From: Tribonema minus
Taxonomy: Eukaryota; Sar; Xanthophyceae; Tribonematales; Tribonemataceae
Direction: 5' to 3'
DNA: 64,000 bases
NCBI GenBank assembly: GCA_017506865.1
Contig: JAFCMP010000490.1
Location: 496,001-560,000 of the forward strand
The notes under the pieces were generated by a model. It worked only from the letters and a program-made list of their open reading frames with translations, had not been told where the DNA came from and did no database searches. This document shows, in pieces, positions 1 through 9,667 of this stretch. A program made the translations under genes and the position numbers. Each line of letters begins with the position of its first letter. The stretch's first letter is position 1.

Positions 1-335
1 CAGTACGTAGTCAAAGGAGAGTTCGTCCAGCGCTGCGCGCGCGGGCGAGAGCGGCGCGAGCGTCCAGAGCGGAAGCGCGCTGCGCCACGTTGGCCCTGCA
101 GCAGCCACCGCGGCAGCTGCGCGGGCGCCGGGGCCGCGCGTGCCGCCACTGGCTGTAGGGAGGGGGAGAATGGGAGGCAGAGGCGCGACGCCGCGAGGCA
201 AGCGCGGCCGCTGCGTTGTGCTCGCGGGCCGGGATTTGTCGAGGTGCTTGCGCAGGTGCAACTTCGTGAGCACGCACCCGGGCTCGCCGCACGAGACGCA
301 TGCGCAGAGTACCAGGCTGCAGGATCCGCTCCGCC
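1..335 (-). CDS. Partial zinc-finger reading frame of a retroelement-like protein (runs off left edge)
   Basis: A minus-strand frame stays open from about 335 to the left edge. It contains a finger-like cluster (CACVSCGEPGC followed by HLRKH, about positions 245-315) and then a long Ala/Pro/Arg-rich linker. Tandem N-terminal fingers followed by a low-complexity linker are typical of RLE-type LINE proteins, and a second finger fragment lies at 636-1190 on the same strand, so I infer one broken retroelement ORF. No start codon is visible. The plus-strand frame over the same bases is likely a shadow. Confidence 0.35.
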
Positions 336-755
336 CATCCGCGACCCTGAAACCCAAAAAGCAACCGAGCACTTATGCTATAGTGAGGTCAGTCAAGACC
401 CTCAAACTGTTGAAGTTAGATAATAGGTTGTTGGCCTCACTCAGACGCACCAGAAGAGCTCTTGGTTGTTGAAGTTGAGATTGGTGGAGCCATGCTATTG
501 TACGTTGAGCAGTGATATGACAGTTGAAGTTAGCACGAAGTTGGAGTTTGAATATCACCGTTGAAGTCTAATACCACATCAGGATCAATATCAACTTCAA
601 CAAGCGAGTATTCGGCAGATGCCCCTGACATAGGGCTACAGCATGCCATAACCCAACTTCAATACCAGTTCTGTCCTGGAGACTTTACTACTGGACAAGC
701 GCCTCGGTTGCTTCTTGGCTTTCAGGGTCGCGGATGAGCGGAGCGGATCCCTAAG
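315..755. repeat. Inverted repeat, arms about 50 bp
   Basis: Bases 315-365 recur as the reverse complement at about 703-755 with a few mismatches (core GATCCGCTCCGC). The 340-bp spacer is T/A-rich and has several GTTGAAGTT-like blocks. The arms would encode the same short peptide (DPLRxSATLKxKKQP) on opposite strands, so a coding tail seems to have been duplicated in inverted orientation. Confidence 0.6.
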
Positions 756-1190
756 CTCAGGTTCCACGGCGCGGTAGGTGCCCTCGCCAGCGCGATGGAG
801 GGTCAGACACTCGGCGTCAATCACCTGCATACGCGTGAGGAAATCGGCAGGCATATCCGGATGCTCGCGGCGCTGGTGATCCGCCAGCGCCGTGGCAATG
901 CGGCGCGCCAGCGCCGGCGACGCTGATGTCTGCGCGGTGAGCGTGTGCGCCTCCCCGTTCCTGCGGAGGCGCGGTTTGGGCACTGGCACCCGAAAGAGGC
1001 AGCCAGTGTCATGTAAAGGGCAGCGCGGATAAATGGCAGCCGTTGCAGGCTGAGCGAGCGCCTGCACTGCCTCGGGCTGCGCCGGATCTGTGCCCGCCGC
1101 GGCAGCCGCTGCTGCAGCAGCAGCTGCCGCAAGGGCCGCTGGTGCGGCTCCCCCTGAAGTATGTGCGCCCAGGTGGTCAATGCAACGCAT
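636..1190 (-). pseudogene. C2H2-type zinc-finger fragment of a retroelement ORF
   Basis: This 184-residue frame starts MRCIDHLGAHTSGG and has a poly-Ala run near residues 15-35. It contains one spread-out C2H2 unit: Cys pair in CPLHDTGC (about residues 57-62) and the His pair in ADHQRREH (about residues 104-111), followed by MPADFLTRMQVIDAEC. Such fingers occur at the N-terminus of R2/NeSL-like LINE proteins. No RT follows; the frame ends inside the inverted repeat, so I treat it as a fragment. The start region (1161-1208) is duplicated at 1989-2036. Confidence 0.4.
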
Positions 1191-1208
1191 TTCGACCTGT
1201 ACGACAAT

Positions 1209-1491
1209 TCATTGTTGTGGTGTGCCAACCACAGAGGGTGAAAGTGTGTGAGACCCAGTCTCAACCTTGACTTGAAACAGCCGGAAATGCCCACTGCCTG
1301 GTGCCGTGGGAGGTGCACCGGAGCGCCCTCCCCAAGTGCAATATCACCCTGATATGCAAGCGTGGCTAAACAGGTAGAAGCAGAAGAAGCTGTGCCATGT
1401 TGAAGGTTAAAGTCGTGTCTGATTACTGCACAAAAGGCATTCGCAATGCAAGCCCTACTTCAACTACTGCTCCACCTAGGGTTGCCTCACT
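1209..1491 (+). mobile_element. 283-bp non-autonomous element, copy 1, with 5-bp target duplication
   Basis: The flanks carry ACAAT at 1204-1208 and 1492-1496. An apparent empty site exists at 1989-2045, where the same left flank runs directly into CGCCCCC. The element starts TCATTGTTGTGG and ends GCCTCACT; no terminal inverted repeat is visible. A near-identical copy is at 3914-4195. Both carry a 33-codon open frame starting MLKVKVVSDYC, probably incidental. Confidence 0.7.
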
Positions 1492-1496
1492 ACAAT

Positions 1497-2139
1497 CGCC
1501 CCCTGCATGGCTCTTCCACTCAACAAGTCGAAAGCCATGCACTCATGTGAGGCGCCCTCGATACTACACATGCAATACTGCTACAAAATGCAATGCAAGC
1601 ACGGCTGTCATCCACGACCGCCGAAACTCTCAAATAACACGGGCATATGGCATATACCAGCAAACCTCCGCCACCAACAAGTCTCAGAAAGACTGTGGCG
1701 CGTCTGGCTGGAGTGGCAACTACATTGTTGCAAAACAACACATGACCTAACGCTGCAACAGACAAACTAACGAGCAAGCAACTGGCTCTGCTGCTATATG
1801 CGCCCCCGACATGTTGGCACTGCGCAACCAACGCAAGCAAGCGCACCACCATTCTACAACTACTGTAGTATGTACGCCCCCGACATGTTGGCACTGCGCA
1901 CTTATCCCCCCCCCCAGCGTTTGTGTAACACACGCAAAAGAAGTGCGCATGTACAGCTGAAACAAAACTAAGGGTGGGCGGGTGGGTTTGTGCGCCCAGG
2001 TGGTCAATGCAACGCATTTCGACCTGTACGACAATCGCCCCCAGACACTACACTGCTGATGGTATGTAAGCGGTGTGGTGTCTAAACGTACAGGCTCAAC
2101 AGTGAACCTGCAAACAAGCGCCCCCATGAGCCAAACCGC
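1497..2139. other. Non-coding stretch with repeat fragments
   Basis: No convincing gene. It holds two copies of CGCCCCCGACATGTTGGCAC (about 1801-1826 and 1876-1901) and the duplicate of 1161-1208 at 1989-2036, which serves as the empty site for the 283-bp element. Confidence 0.5.
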
Positions 2140-3492
2140 TCAAGATGCACTGGTAATACACATGGCGCATAAAAGAGCTGCTGCCGTCTGTGTCTCACAA
2201 ATGTCAGCGCAATATGCGCTAAGCACAGCCCGATTGCTGGTGGGAGACAATGCTGTGCTAATGTCAGCACCGCCGCGCCTCCCCGCTGTTGCTGAGTCTG
2301 GCGGCTGCGCGCCATCGCCACGCCTCTCCTTGCTCGCATGTCGCCTGTGCAGCGCCTTATGCCGCGCCTGCCAGTCGCGGAGGCGCTGCTGCTCCTCAGG
2401 CGTATGCGCCGACCAGTACTCCCGCCGCTTCTGCTGCCGCCGCGAGAGCGGCCGTCCCAAGCTGCTGCCTGCGGCGCGCATGCTGCGCCGCGCAGCGCTG
2501 ATGCCGGCGCGCTGTTGCATCGGCACCGTCGCCGTCGCCGAGCTCGCCGCACCAGTGCCGCCACCCTGGTGGCGTGCGCCGCCGCCGCCGCCTTGATGGC
2601 GTGCGCCGCTGCCACCGCCTCGCGCGCCGCCGCTGCCGCCCCGCGCGCCGCCGCTACCGCCGTCGCGTGCGCCGCTGCAGCCGCCGCCGCTGCCGCCGCC
2701 GCGCGCGCCGCCGCTACTGTCGCCGCCGCCACTGCCGCGCGCTGGGAGCGGGGCCGCAGTGTCGCCACTGTCACACGCGCCACTGCGTGCGCGCAGCGGT
2801 GAAAGCGCCGCTGTCGCCGGGGCCAAAAGCGCAGCTGCGGTGCCGCCGCTGTTGTGCCCGCCGATGTCGCATGCAGGCACAGCTGCATGCGCCGCCGTTG
2901 TCGGCGCTGAGAGCACGACTGCAGTGCCGCTGCTGCCAAGCGCGCCACTGCTGCATGCTTGCGATGTTGGAAGCGCCTCCGTCGGCGCTGAGCGTGCGGC
3001 ACATACGCCGCCGCTGTTGTTGGCGCAGCTGTTGGTGCCCGCGTTGCCATCGGCTGCGCGCGCCGACGCCAGCACTGTAGCCATTCTCGCAGCATCCTCC
3101 TCCAGCTCCGACACCCGACTCCGCAGCTGCAACAGCGCTGCTGAATCAGCAGCGCATTGCCGCTCCAGCTCTCGCTGCGCTGCTGCCTCAGCCTTCTTGC
3201 TTTGCTGTAGCCGCTCTTGCAGGATGCTGACTCTCTGCTGCTCCTCAGCGACTCCCTGTGTGGCTTCTGCAAGGCACGTGCTGAGCCGGCGTCGCTCCTC
3301 CTGCAGTTTGACCTCCGCAGAGACAAAATAGGTCATTGCGCTGAGCACCTCACCAAGCTTTTCCCCCACGTCCCTGTCTCCGGTGCTGTAAAACCATTCC
3401 GAGGCTGAGCCCCGACGTCCCTTCTTGAGCAGCCGGGTGTACACGCTAAGCGCTTCAGCCCGACTCGCAACAGCACGTTTCCCCCCCACCAT
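2140..3492 (-). CDS. Coiled-coil, Gly/Ala-rich protein of unknown function
   Basis: This 450-residue frame starts at an ATG (MVGGKRAVASRAEALSVYTRLL). Residues about 60-140 form a strong coiled-coil pattern (repeated E/Q/R/L with RVSILQERLQQSKK and RVSELEEDAARM). Residues about 140-330 are Ser/Gly/Ala low complexity, and about 330-400 are basic (RRQQKRREYW). The coil followed by a basic tail could be Gag-like or a nuclear scaffold, but no zinc knuckle is present. The frame lies between two direct copies of a 283-bp element, so a mobile origin is possible but unproven. I do not recognise it. Confidence 0.55.
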   Translation of the reverse strand: MVGGKRAVASRAEALSVYTRLLKKGRRGSASEWFYSTGDRDVGEKLGEVLSAMTYFVSAEVKLQEERRRLSTCLAEATQGVAEEQQRVSILQERLQQSKKAEAAAQRELERQCAADSAALLQLRSRVSELEEDAARMATVLASARAADGNAGTNSCANNSGGVCAARSAPTEALPTSQACSSGALGSSGTAVVLSAPTTAAHAAVPACDIGGHNSGGTAAALLAPATAALSPLRARSGACDSGDTAAPLPARGSGGGDSSGGARGGGSGGGCSGARDGGSGGARGGSGGARGGGSGARHQGGGGGARHQGGGTGAASSATATVPMQQRAGISAARRSMRAAGSSLGRPLSRRQQKRREYWSAHTPEEQQRLRDWQARHKALHRRHASKERRGDGAQPPDSATAGRRGGADISTALSPTSNRAVLSAYCADICETQTAAALLCAMCITSAS

Positions 3493-3913
3493 TTTGCTTC
3501 CAGTAAAAGGTGTTAAGGTGCTGCTGAATAGTAGATGAGCACGTGCTGCCAGGAAGGTGGCAGTATGCTGAAGCAGCAGCTGCTGCTGCTGCTAAGTAGT
3601 GGAGAGCCGAAGGGCGCCTTACGACGAGCACGCCCCCAGCTATAGAAATCCCGAAAACTCTGCTGTCGCCGTTTACAGCTGCTGCTGCTGACCGGAACTC
3701 CGTGTGTGGCTGGTTCTGAAGCCCCTGGATCCACCGAGTGCTGTAAGTGGCCCCTTAAGGACGCCAGTAGACGGCACAGCTAATGGTGCAGAAGTTTGAA
3801 CCCCAGCCACCTCAGGTTGCATGCAGCAGAGGTGCCGACGGAAACAGCGAAAGCTGTGTGTTGGAGCACTATCCGAAATAGTACTGGACAGGTCAGCACC
3901 TGCCGAGATCAGC
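3493..3913. other. Intergenic stretch, nothing recognised
   Basis: It contains short CTG/CAG runs near 3575-3597 and 3677-3689 and no supported gene. It ends at a CCTGCCGAGATC motif just before the second 283-bp element; the same motif precedes the 395-bp element copy at 58432. Confidence 0.4.
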
Positions 3914-4195
3914 CATTGTGGTGGTGTGCCAACCACAGAGGGTGAAAGTGTGTGAGACCCAGTCTCAACCTTGACTTGAAACAGCCGGAAATGCCCACTG
4001 CCTGGTGCCGTGGGAGGTGGACCGGAGCGCCCTCCCCAAGTGCAATATCACCCTGATATGCAAGCGTGGCTAAACAGGTAGAAGCAGAAGAAGCTGTGCC
4101 ATGTTGAAGGTTAAAGTCGTGTCTGATTACTGCACAAAAGGCATTCGCAATGCAAGCCCTACTTCAACTACTGCTCCACCTAGGGTTGCCTCACT
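3914..4195 (+). mobile_element. 283-bp non-autonomous element, copy 2
   Basis: It matches 1209-1491 almost base for base after the first ten positions. No target duplication is visible (left AGATCAG, right ACAAGTAG), so the copy may have recombined or lost a flank. It is in the same orientation as copy 1, and together they bracket the coiled-coil gene at 2140-3492. Confidence 0.65.
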
Positions 4196-4249
4196 ACAAG
4201 TAGAGTCGAACATCATTACGATGAATGAGGGGAGCGCCGCACCGGCGGC

Positions 4250-5765
4250 TTACAGGCCCGAGGCGCCGCCGCCTCCCTCCGGTGGCGGCGGCGGCGCCGT
4301 CAAGGTGGAGAGGAAGCGGTCGGCGGCGGACTGACCCTGAGGCAGCCCGCGCGCAGGGCGTGCAGCGGGGGGTTCCGCCGCCGAGCCCGGCGTGCGCTCA
4401 GCAGCCGTGCGCTTGCGGCTGGGGCGGGGTGTGCCAGTGTCGGACATAAGCGCGCTGCTGTCACTGGCAGGCATGGGGGGCTGCCCGCTGCGCGAGGGGG
4501 AGGCGCTGCAGCCGCTGCCGTGCCGAGCCGCTGGCGACGATGCGCGCAGACACCGCGAGCGCCCGCGTGAGCAGGAGCGCGGCGGCTGCCGCGGCGCCGC
4601 CGCTGCCTCCGGTGCCACCGCGGGGTCTGCTGCCGCACGTGCGGCCGCTGCCGCTGCCGCGCCGGCAGCACCTACAGCAGGCGGCGGCGCGCCCGCCGCC
4701 TCCGCCGCGGCGGCGCCCGCCGCCGCCGCGCCCGCCGCCTCCGCCGTGGCGGCGCCCGCCGCCGCCGCGCCTGCCGCCTCCGCGCCCGCCGCCGCCGTTG
4801 CCCCGTCCGCCGCCACCGCCGCCGCCGCGCCAGCCGCTTCAGAGCTAGCAAGGTCTCCCGCTACGGGCATGGTGGCCACCGCGCCGGTGGCGTCCGCCGC
4901 CGGCACCGCCACGCGCGCAGCGCGCGCCGCTTCCGCTGTCAGCTGCGCCTCGAGTCGAGCGGTCGCCGCAGCGTTGCGCACCTGCTCTCCTTCGCGCAGG
5001 CTCCGTTGCTGCGCCGCCAGCCGTTCCGCACGAACTTGCTCTGCCAGAGACCGGTCACGATCGGCCTCAGCAGCCCGCTTTCCCGCCTCGGCGGCTGCCA
5101 GCAGTTTTGTCAGTGCCTTGACCTGCTGCTGCAGCCCCTTCCGCGCGGTCCTCCCCTCCATGATGGTCCCCTGCAGCTGCTGAATGCGCTGCTCCTGGCC
5201 CAGCTGCGCAGGGTCCGCGTCGGCCGCCGCCGGCGGCGGCGAGGCGCCCGGCGACGCGCTCGCCCGCGCGGGTGTCGAGGCGGCGGCAGCGTCCGTCGCG
5301 GCGGCGCCGGTCGCCGCCGGCGCTGGGGGCTGCGAGGCGGCGGCGCCGGTGGGCGCACGCTGTGTCGCGGCGGCTGCCGCCGCGGCTGGAGCCGCGGCTA
5401 CCGCAGGGTCACCGGCAGCTGTGCCAGTGGCGACAGCTGGCGTGGTGCAGATGGCGGGGAGCGTGGTGTGTGCGCAACGCGCTGCCCGGCACTGCTGACC
5501 TGGGCACGTGAAGTGCCGTCGCAGGCAGGACAGGCACGCCGTCAGATTATCTGGGCCCAGCAGCCGCAGCGCTACTTCCGTGCCGTCCACCGTGCATAGG
5601 ACCGAGTGCGCGAGTTGCCGCGCCACGCCGCTGAAGTTGAATTTGAAGGAGTCCAAGGAGGCCTGTAAACACACAGTAGCAGTGACATGACCACGTGCTG
5701 AAGAGCAGCAGCGCAGGTGACAGAGCAACAGCGAGCTCGGAGTTAACGAGGTCGCAGCTTTCCAT
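4250..5765 (-). CDS. Ala-rich coiled-coil protein with Cys cluster, two exons
   Basis: The model is exon 1 at 5748-5765 (MESCDL), intron 5663-5747 with GT donor and a TTTACAG acceptor, and exon 2 at 4250-5662, giving about 476 residues. Near the N-terminus lies a Cys cluster (CLSCLRRHFTCPGQQCRAARCAH), a possible zinc site. It is followed by an Ala-rich linker, a Gln/Glu coiled coil around QEQRIQQLQG to ARLEAQLTAEAARAA, a long GCC/GCG-encoded Ala block, and a basic Pro/Ser tail. The exon 2 frame is continuous. The ATG lies 50 bp from the divergent MYND-gene ATG. Function not recognised; Gag-like or chromatin-associated are guesses. Confidence 0.5.
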
Positions 5766-5815
5766 CTCACGGCGTATTCGCAACGGTGCCAGACAACTCA
5801 GAATCAGCAGCAGCA
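5766..5815. promoter_or_regulatory. Short divergent intergenic spacer
   Basis: Only 50 bp separate the predicted ATGs of the minus-strand coiled-coil gene (5765) and the plus-strand MYND gene (5816). If both models are right, promoter elements must be shared or overlap the first exons. I see no TATA box. Confidence 0.3.
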
Positions 5816-6600
5816 ATGGAGGCAGGACCAGCACAGCAGGTATGGATCTCATGTGGTATGCTCACCAAGCCCAGTATCGATGGTTTGAGCATCAGCGCTT
5901 TATCAGCAACCCCATACGCCCTGTGCCTTGGCCTGGTGTGCTCATCGCGGCGTTCTCAGCATCATCATGCCACTAACGGGAGTCTACCATCCACTGCCCT
6001 TTGTCACAGGTCAATGCGGCACGAGGGTCAAGCGCAGATACAACTGAGTGCAGCACTGCAGAGATGAAACGGACAGCTCGCAAGCTATTGCGGAGGCTGG
6101 ATGCCAGGCCCTACATGGAGGATTTCAGACAGGAATGGAGGGAGAAGGGTAGAGGTGGAATGGTCCTGTTCTTTTCAGGTGGCGAACGCAGTTCTTTCAC
6201 GACAGCCAGATTTTACACCAGAGAGCAACTCGCGGAATCACCAGCTCTAGATCTTCCCCACGAGACACTTGATGTTATCGACAACATCACACCCGATAGT
6301 GACACGATCGTCGTCATCACTGCTGTCGCCGACGGAGATGTGTACAGGTGTGCACTGCAGGTGCTCCTGGTGACGCAGATGCTAGACAGCGGTGCCAGCA
6401 AATACGGAGTGGAAATCACAATTATCGACGGTGAAAGGAGGGGCAAGGCAAGCGCAGTACAGTGTTGTCTGCCTCGATGCCAGGGGCCGCCTGATTTGCG
6501 GTGCAGCAGGTGTAAGGTCGCAGCGTACTGCTGCGGAGGATGTCAGCGAGAACACTGGACAGACCACAAGACGGAATGCACGCCACCACTTGAGTCTTAG
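5816..6600 (+). CDS. MYND zinc-finger protein, two exons
   Basis: Exon 1 (5816-5839, MEAGPAQQ) joins in phase 0 to exon 2 (6010-6600) across a 170-bp intron with GTATGG donor and TCACAG acceptor; the next ATG is at 6064. The C-terminus is a textbook MYND finger: CCLPRC, RCSRCKVAAYC, then GGCQREHWTDHKTEC, with every zinc ligand in place. MYND fingers bind proline-rich partner motifs and are common in chromatin and assembly factors. The preceding 130 residues match no family I recognise. A further exon pair starts 33 bp downstream and may belong to the same locus. Confidence 0.75.
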
Positions 6601-6632
6601 CGGTGATGCCAGACATGATAGTGGAGTAGCGT

Positions 6633-6966
6633 GTGTTTTTCCACGACGGCCATTACTACCACCTCGACAAGCCTAAGGACACACGCGAAACCCTGCTCTC
6701 ACAAAACGGGGGTACCAGGTGGTGCGCACTCGCGACCGGCTGCCGGCGGTGGAGGGGCGCTCAACATAGCCGTAGATTCAACTCGAGGAGTCGAAGAGAT
6801 GTGTCACACCCTGGCTATAGCGTTGGGGGTCGAAGAAGCGTCATGGCTCGCATTGTGGCGGCGTGTAGACAGCCTTTGCGCGCGCCGCGCCGTCATGCAG
6901 CTCGGACAGCAGTACGCACAGGTCAAGCAGAGCCTCGTAGCTGATTTTTTTACAGGAGCACAGTAG
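6633..6966 (+). CDS. Small two-exon unknown downstream of the MYND gene
   Basis: The frame from 6633 (FFHDGHYYHLDKP) joins across a 58-bp GT-AG intron (6712-6769) to a frame ending LVADFFTGAQ at 6966; the junction keeps phase. The N-terminal piece has no ATG of its own, so it may be a 3' continuation of the MYND transcript through an exon I cannot place, or a separate decayed gene. The last 60 residues are predicted helical (EEMCHTLAIALGVEEASWLA). Confidence 0.4.
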
Positions 6967-7236
6967 TAAATAAAATTCACCCCCTCTGGATCCAGTCCTG
7001 CTCGTGCGTGCATCAACATGATGTTTGATCGCCGTGCTGCACTCGCTGACCCGATGTACATTTGTGCTCATTTCTTGCACGCTAGGCATTTTGGCTGCAT
7101 CACCTTGCTGCCACATCCCTTGTTGTTGCATGGTGTTAAAACTGCTGTATGCGAACCCACCTTGTTAGCGTCATGGCAGCTCCTCTGTGTCCTGCCACAG
7201 CAAGCACATGGGCTCATTATTATATGATTGTTGCGC
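6967..7236. other. Intergenic stretch, nothing recognised
   Basis: AT-richer than its neighbours, with no supported frame or RNA. Confidence 0.3.
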
Positions 7237-7599
7237 TTAAAGCATTGCCCTCGGTCGCAAAATTCCTCCGTGCTCTGCAGTTTGTGCAGCGCGCCTAAGC
7301 AGGTTGTGTAGATCAGGCAAGTGTGCATCTGAAAAGAGAAAGCCGGTGGTAAATTTACTGCTGTCCAAATCTCTTGATGCTGTGCCCTCTGCAAGCGCAC
7401 CTGAGAACACGCATGCAGCTCCTGTCATGAGGCCAACGTAATGAAAGCACGGACCTAAATCGTGTCGCCTGTGTTTCTCCACGATGATGCCATATCGTTA
7501 CGGGGGTTCCCTGGGCATACATATTGTGTCTCCAACTAACTCAATGACATCCCCTATCTCAAATGTACTCTCATGCGATACTGCTGCCGCAAACGCCAT
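7237..7599 (-). pseudogene. Small gene interrupted by one in-frame TAA
   Basis: From an ATG at 7599 the frame reads MAFAAAVSHESTFEIGDVIE..., meets TAA at 7498-7500 (codon 34), and then continues in the same frame for 86 codons with natural composition (RYGIIVEKHRR, HYVGLMTGAACVFSGAL) to a stop at 7237. The GDVIEL start followed by YGIIV is reminiscent of small papain-like/LRAT-type folds, but this is weak. A 120-codon gene with a single nonsense change, readthrough, or a base error would all fit. Confidence 0.4.
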
Positions 7600-7699
7600 T
7601 TTACATCAATAAACATTTAATTGCACACGTACATAACGCGTGTTGACCCGGTGAGGTCCCATGGAAGCAACGACAACAATGCCACCACGTTGCCCTCAA

Positions 7700-7812
7700 C
7701 GTGGTGGCAGCACAGTGTGCCATCAGCAGCAAAGCAGGTTGGTGCTTTGGGCCAATGGTTCATGTGTGGGGAGTTATGCAATTGGAAGTGTTGGCACAAC
7801 GCTGAGCACACC
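7700..7812 (+). repeat. GGCACAGTGTGCC-family dispersed repeat, copy 1
   Basis: It shares ACAGTGTGCCATCAGCAGCA, TTGGTGCTTTG and GCAATTGGAAGTGTTGGCAC in order with copies near 9450, 10957, 12808, 15100 and 20045. Confidence 0.7.
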
Positions 7813-7989
7813 TGAACAGTGCTGTGCTGAGCACAATGAGCAATGCTGTGCTGAGCATGGTCGAGAAATGCTGCGCCCCACAATCGTATGCGCGATATAT
7901 TGGTACGATGACAGTCCCTGCCACCGCCGCCTATGGCACACGTCATACACGTCCAGACGAAAGTGTCTGCAATCTGCATATGTAGCCAG

Positions 7990-8667
7990 ATGGACGCAAA
8001 ACGCCATGAAAATCCAGCTCGTAGTCTGAGCATTGACGATTGGCAGAGTTGGTGCGGTGGCAACTATGCTCCTCTCGCACGTGTTTCTTCATCGGATCCA
8101 ATGCAGCGGTTACCTGTCAGTGACCTGTACGCCATTTTGGGGGTTGCAGGAACAGCCAGCGAGCATGCAATAAGAAAGGCCTACATGGAACAAGCGCGCA
8201 GGTATCATCCTGACAAGATATCAATTACCTCCACTCAAGCAGAGAGAACGGCTGCAGAAGAGCAGTTCAAGGCCATAGGCAGCGCACAGGAGGTTTTGCG
8301 GGATACTGTTGAACGCTCAAAGTATGATTCTGCACGACGTAATGCAACGAGGTACGATGTGCCGAGTCTAGACCTCACTCAGGCCTTTATTTTGTGGGCA
8401 GGACTTGTTGTCAAGGCAGCTGCGGCAGGACCGAACGGGACGGCTACAGCCGCAACGCTGGTGTTTACACTGGGTGTACCGGCGTTGCTAGTCCACTTGG
8501 CAGGACCAGAAGGCGCAAAGGCAGCTTTTCGCCTAGCCATGGCTATCAATGGCTGCAGCATTGAGTCACAGTTAGCTCAAATGTCAGGTGTGGAGCAGCG
8601 TACATTCATGACAGCAATACGTGTGCTAGACGACCACCTCATAGCTCTCCCCCTTCACAGAGATTGA
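7990..8667 (+). CDS. DnaJ (J-domain) protein
   Basis: The J domain occupies about residues 38-105: LPVSDLYAILGV, then helix II AIRKAYMEQARRYHPDK with the essential HPD motif, then AEEQFKAIGSAQEVLRDTVERSKYD. J domains stimulate Hsp70 ATPase. The C-terminal 120 residues include a hydrophobic Ala/Gly/Leu region (about 150-175, TATAATLVFTLGVPALLVHLAG) that could anchor it to a membrane. An upstream in-frame ATG at 7933 and a later one at 8101 are alternative starts. The last 15 residues and the stop lie inside a DNA repeat also found at 12658-12811, so the tail may be borrowed. Intronless. Confidence 0.85.
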   Translation: MDAKRHENPARSLSIDDWQSWCGGNYAPLARVSSSDPMQRLPVSDLYAILGVAGTASEHAIRKAYMEQARRYHPDKISITSTQAERTAAEEQFKAIGSAQEVLRDTVERSKYDSARRNATRYDVPSLDLTQAFILWAGLVVKAAAAGPNGTATAATLVFTLGVPALLVHLAGPEGAKAAFRLAMAINGCSIESQLAQMSGVEQRTFMTAIRVLDDHLIALPLHRD

Positions 8668-8758
8668 TAATGGCAACGGAAGTACAGCTTGCCAAGTTTG
8701 TTGCTCTCGGTCCGTCTTAAGTGGTGGGATGTGTTGCTCACTATGCGAGTCCTACCTT
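8617..8758 (+). repeat. 140-bp repeat overlapping the DnaJ 3' end
   Basis: It matches 12658-12811 with a few changes, from AATACGTGTGCTAGACGACC to CTCACTATGCGAGTCCTAC. Confidence 0.8.
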
Positions 8759-9664
8759 CACAGCGTATATCACATTCAGCACGACGTCGAGTCGCCACAA
8801 GAATGTGCTCATTCGTTATATAAATGCTGCGGCATGAGCCAGCAAAGACTGCATGCGCATTGCTACTGTCATCTTTGAGTGGTCATATTGCAGAATATTA
8901 AGTTACCACATGCTTAAGTTGACGTCGCTGGTTGTTCTGGGTATGATTTGATGATATTCCTGTCTTGTTGCACGCTTGTAGCAATGTGTAGTCTATGAGT
9001 GTAGAGCAGAGCATTGTACATGTACATTTGGTGCAGGTCGTGTCAGTGTACATGTACACTCGGTGCAGGCTGTGTAGCAATGTAATACTATCTTCTATGA
9101 GTGTAGTGTAGAGCAGTGTACACTTGATGCATTGCGCCGTATTGCGGCATGCTAATCGCATTTCGACCTCCTACTCTCGCAGCCCACTGCTGACCCCTCG
9201 CAGGGCGCCTGCTGCACCGTTCGGCTTCACTGCTGCTCTGTGCCTTCGAGGCGTATCGCTTCCGCACAAAGCACTGGCTCTTTTAGACATGGTCAATTGC
9301 TTGATGCCATGCCTGCATGTTCACCATCACCGATCTGGGTAGCAGTGAGCAATTGCTGCAGCAGCACAGCAGAGGGTTTTAGAGCCGGCGGGTGCTGCGC
9401 CGGTGAAGCCGTGGAGGCATTGACACATTCGCTACCACTTTGCCCGCCGGCACAGTGCGCCATCAGCAGCAAAGTGGGCGGCAGCGGGTGCGTTGCATTG
9501 TTGGTTCACATGACGAAAATGTTGCAATTGGAAGAGCTGGCATGCTGCGACACTAGACAGAGACCGCGATCAAAACTTGCACACAAACATTGTACTTCAT
9601 TATGCCCCATGCAGCACTATCACTACATCGCATGCGTGTAATGTCCGCATTCGCATCTGAGCTG
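8759..9664. other. Intergenic region with short internal repeats
   Basis: No gene supported. About 8985-9125 holds repeated TGAGTGTAG and palindromic TGTACATGTACA blocks. A dispersed-repeat copy lies at 9450-9545. A TATATAAAT sequence at about 8815 has no evident gene after it. Confidence 0.4.
9450..9545 (+). repeat. GGCACAGTGTGCC-family dispersed repeat, copy 2
   Basis: Shares GCTACCACTTTGCCC, GGCACAGTGCGCCATCAGCA and GCAATTGGAAG with the other copies. Confidence 0.7.
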
Positions 9665-9667
9665 ATG

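Noticed and set aside
2289..3331. Several plus-strand Arg/Ala-rich frames over the coiled-coil gene
   Set aside because: Low-complexity shadows of GC-rich codons; the minus-strand frame has an ATG and coiled-coil heptads.
1209..4195. An LTR retrotransposon bounded by the two 283-bp copies
   Set aside because: Copy 1 has its own 5-bp target duplication and an empty site elsewhere, and the outer flanks of the pair do not match; two independent insertions fit better.
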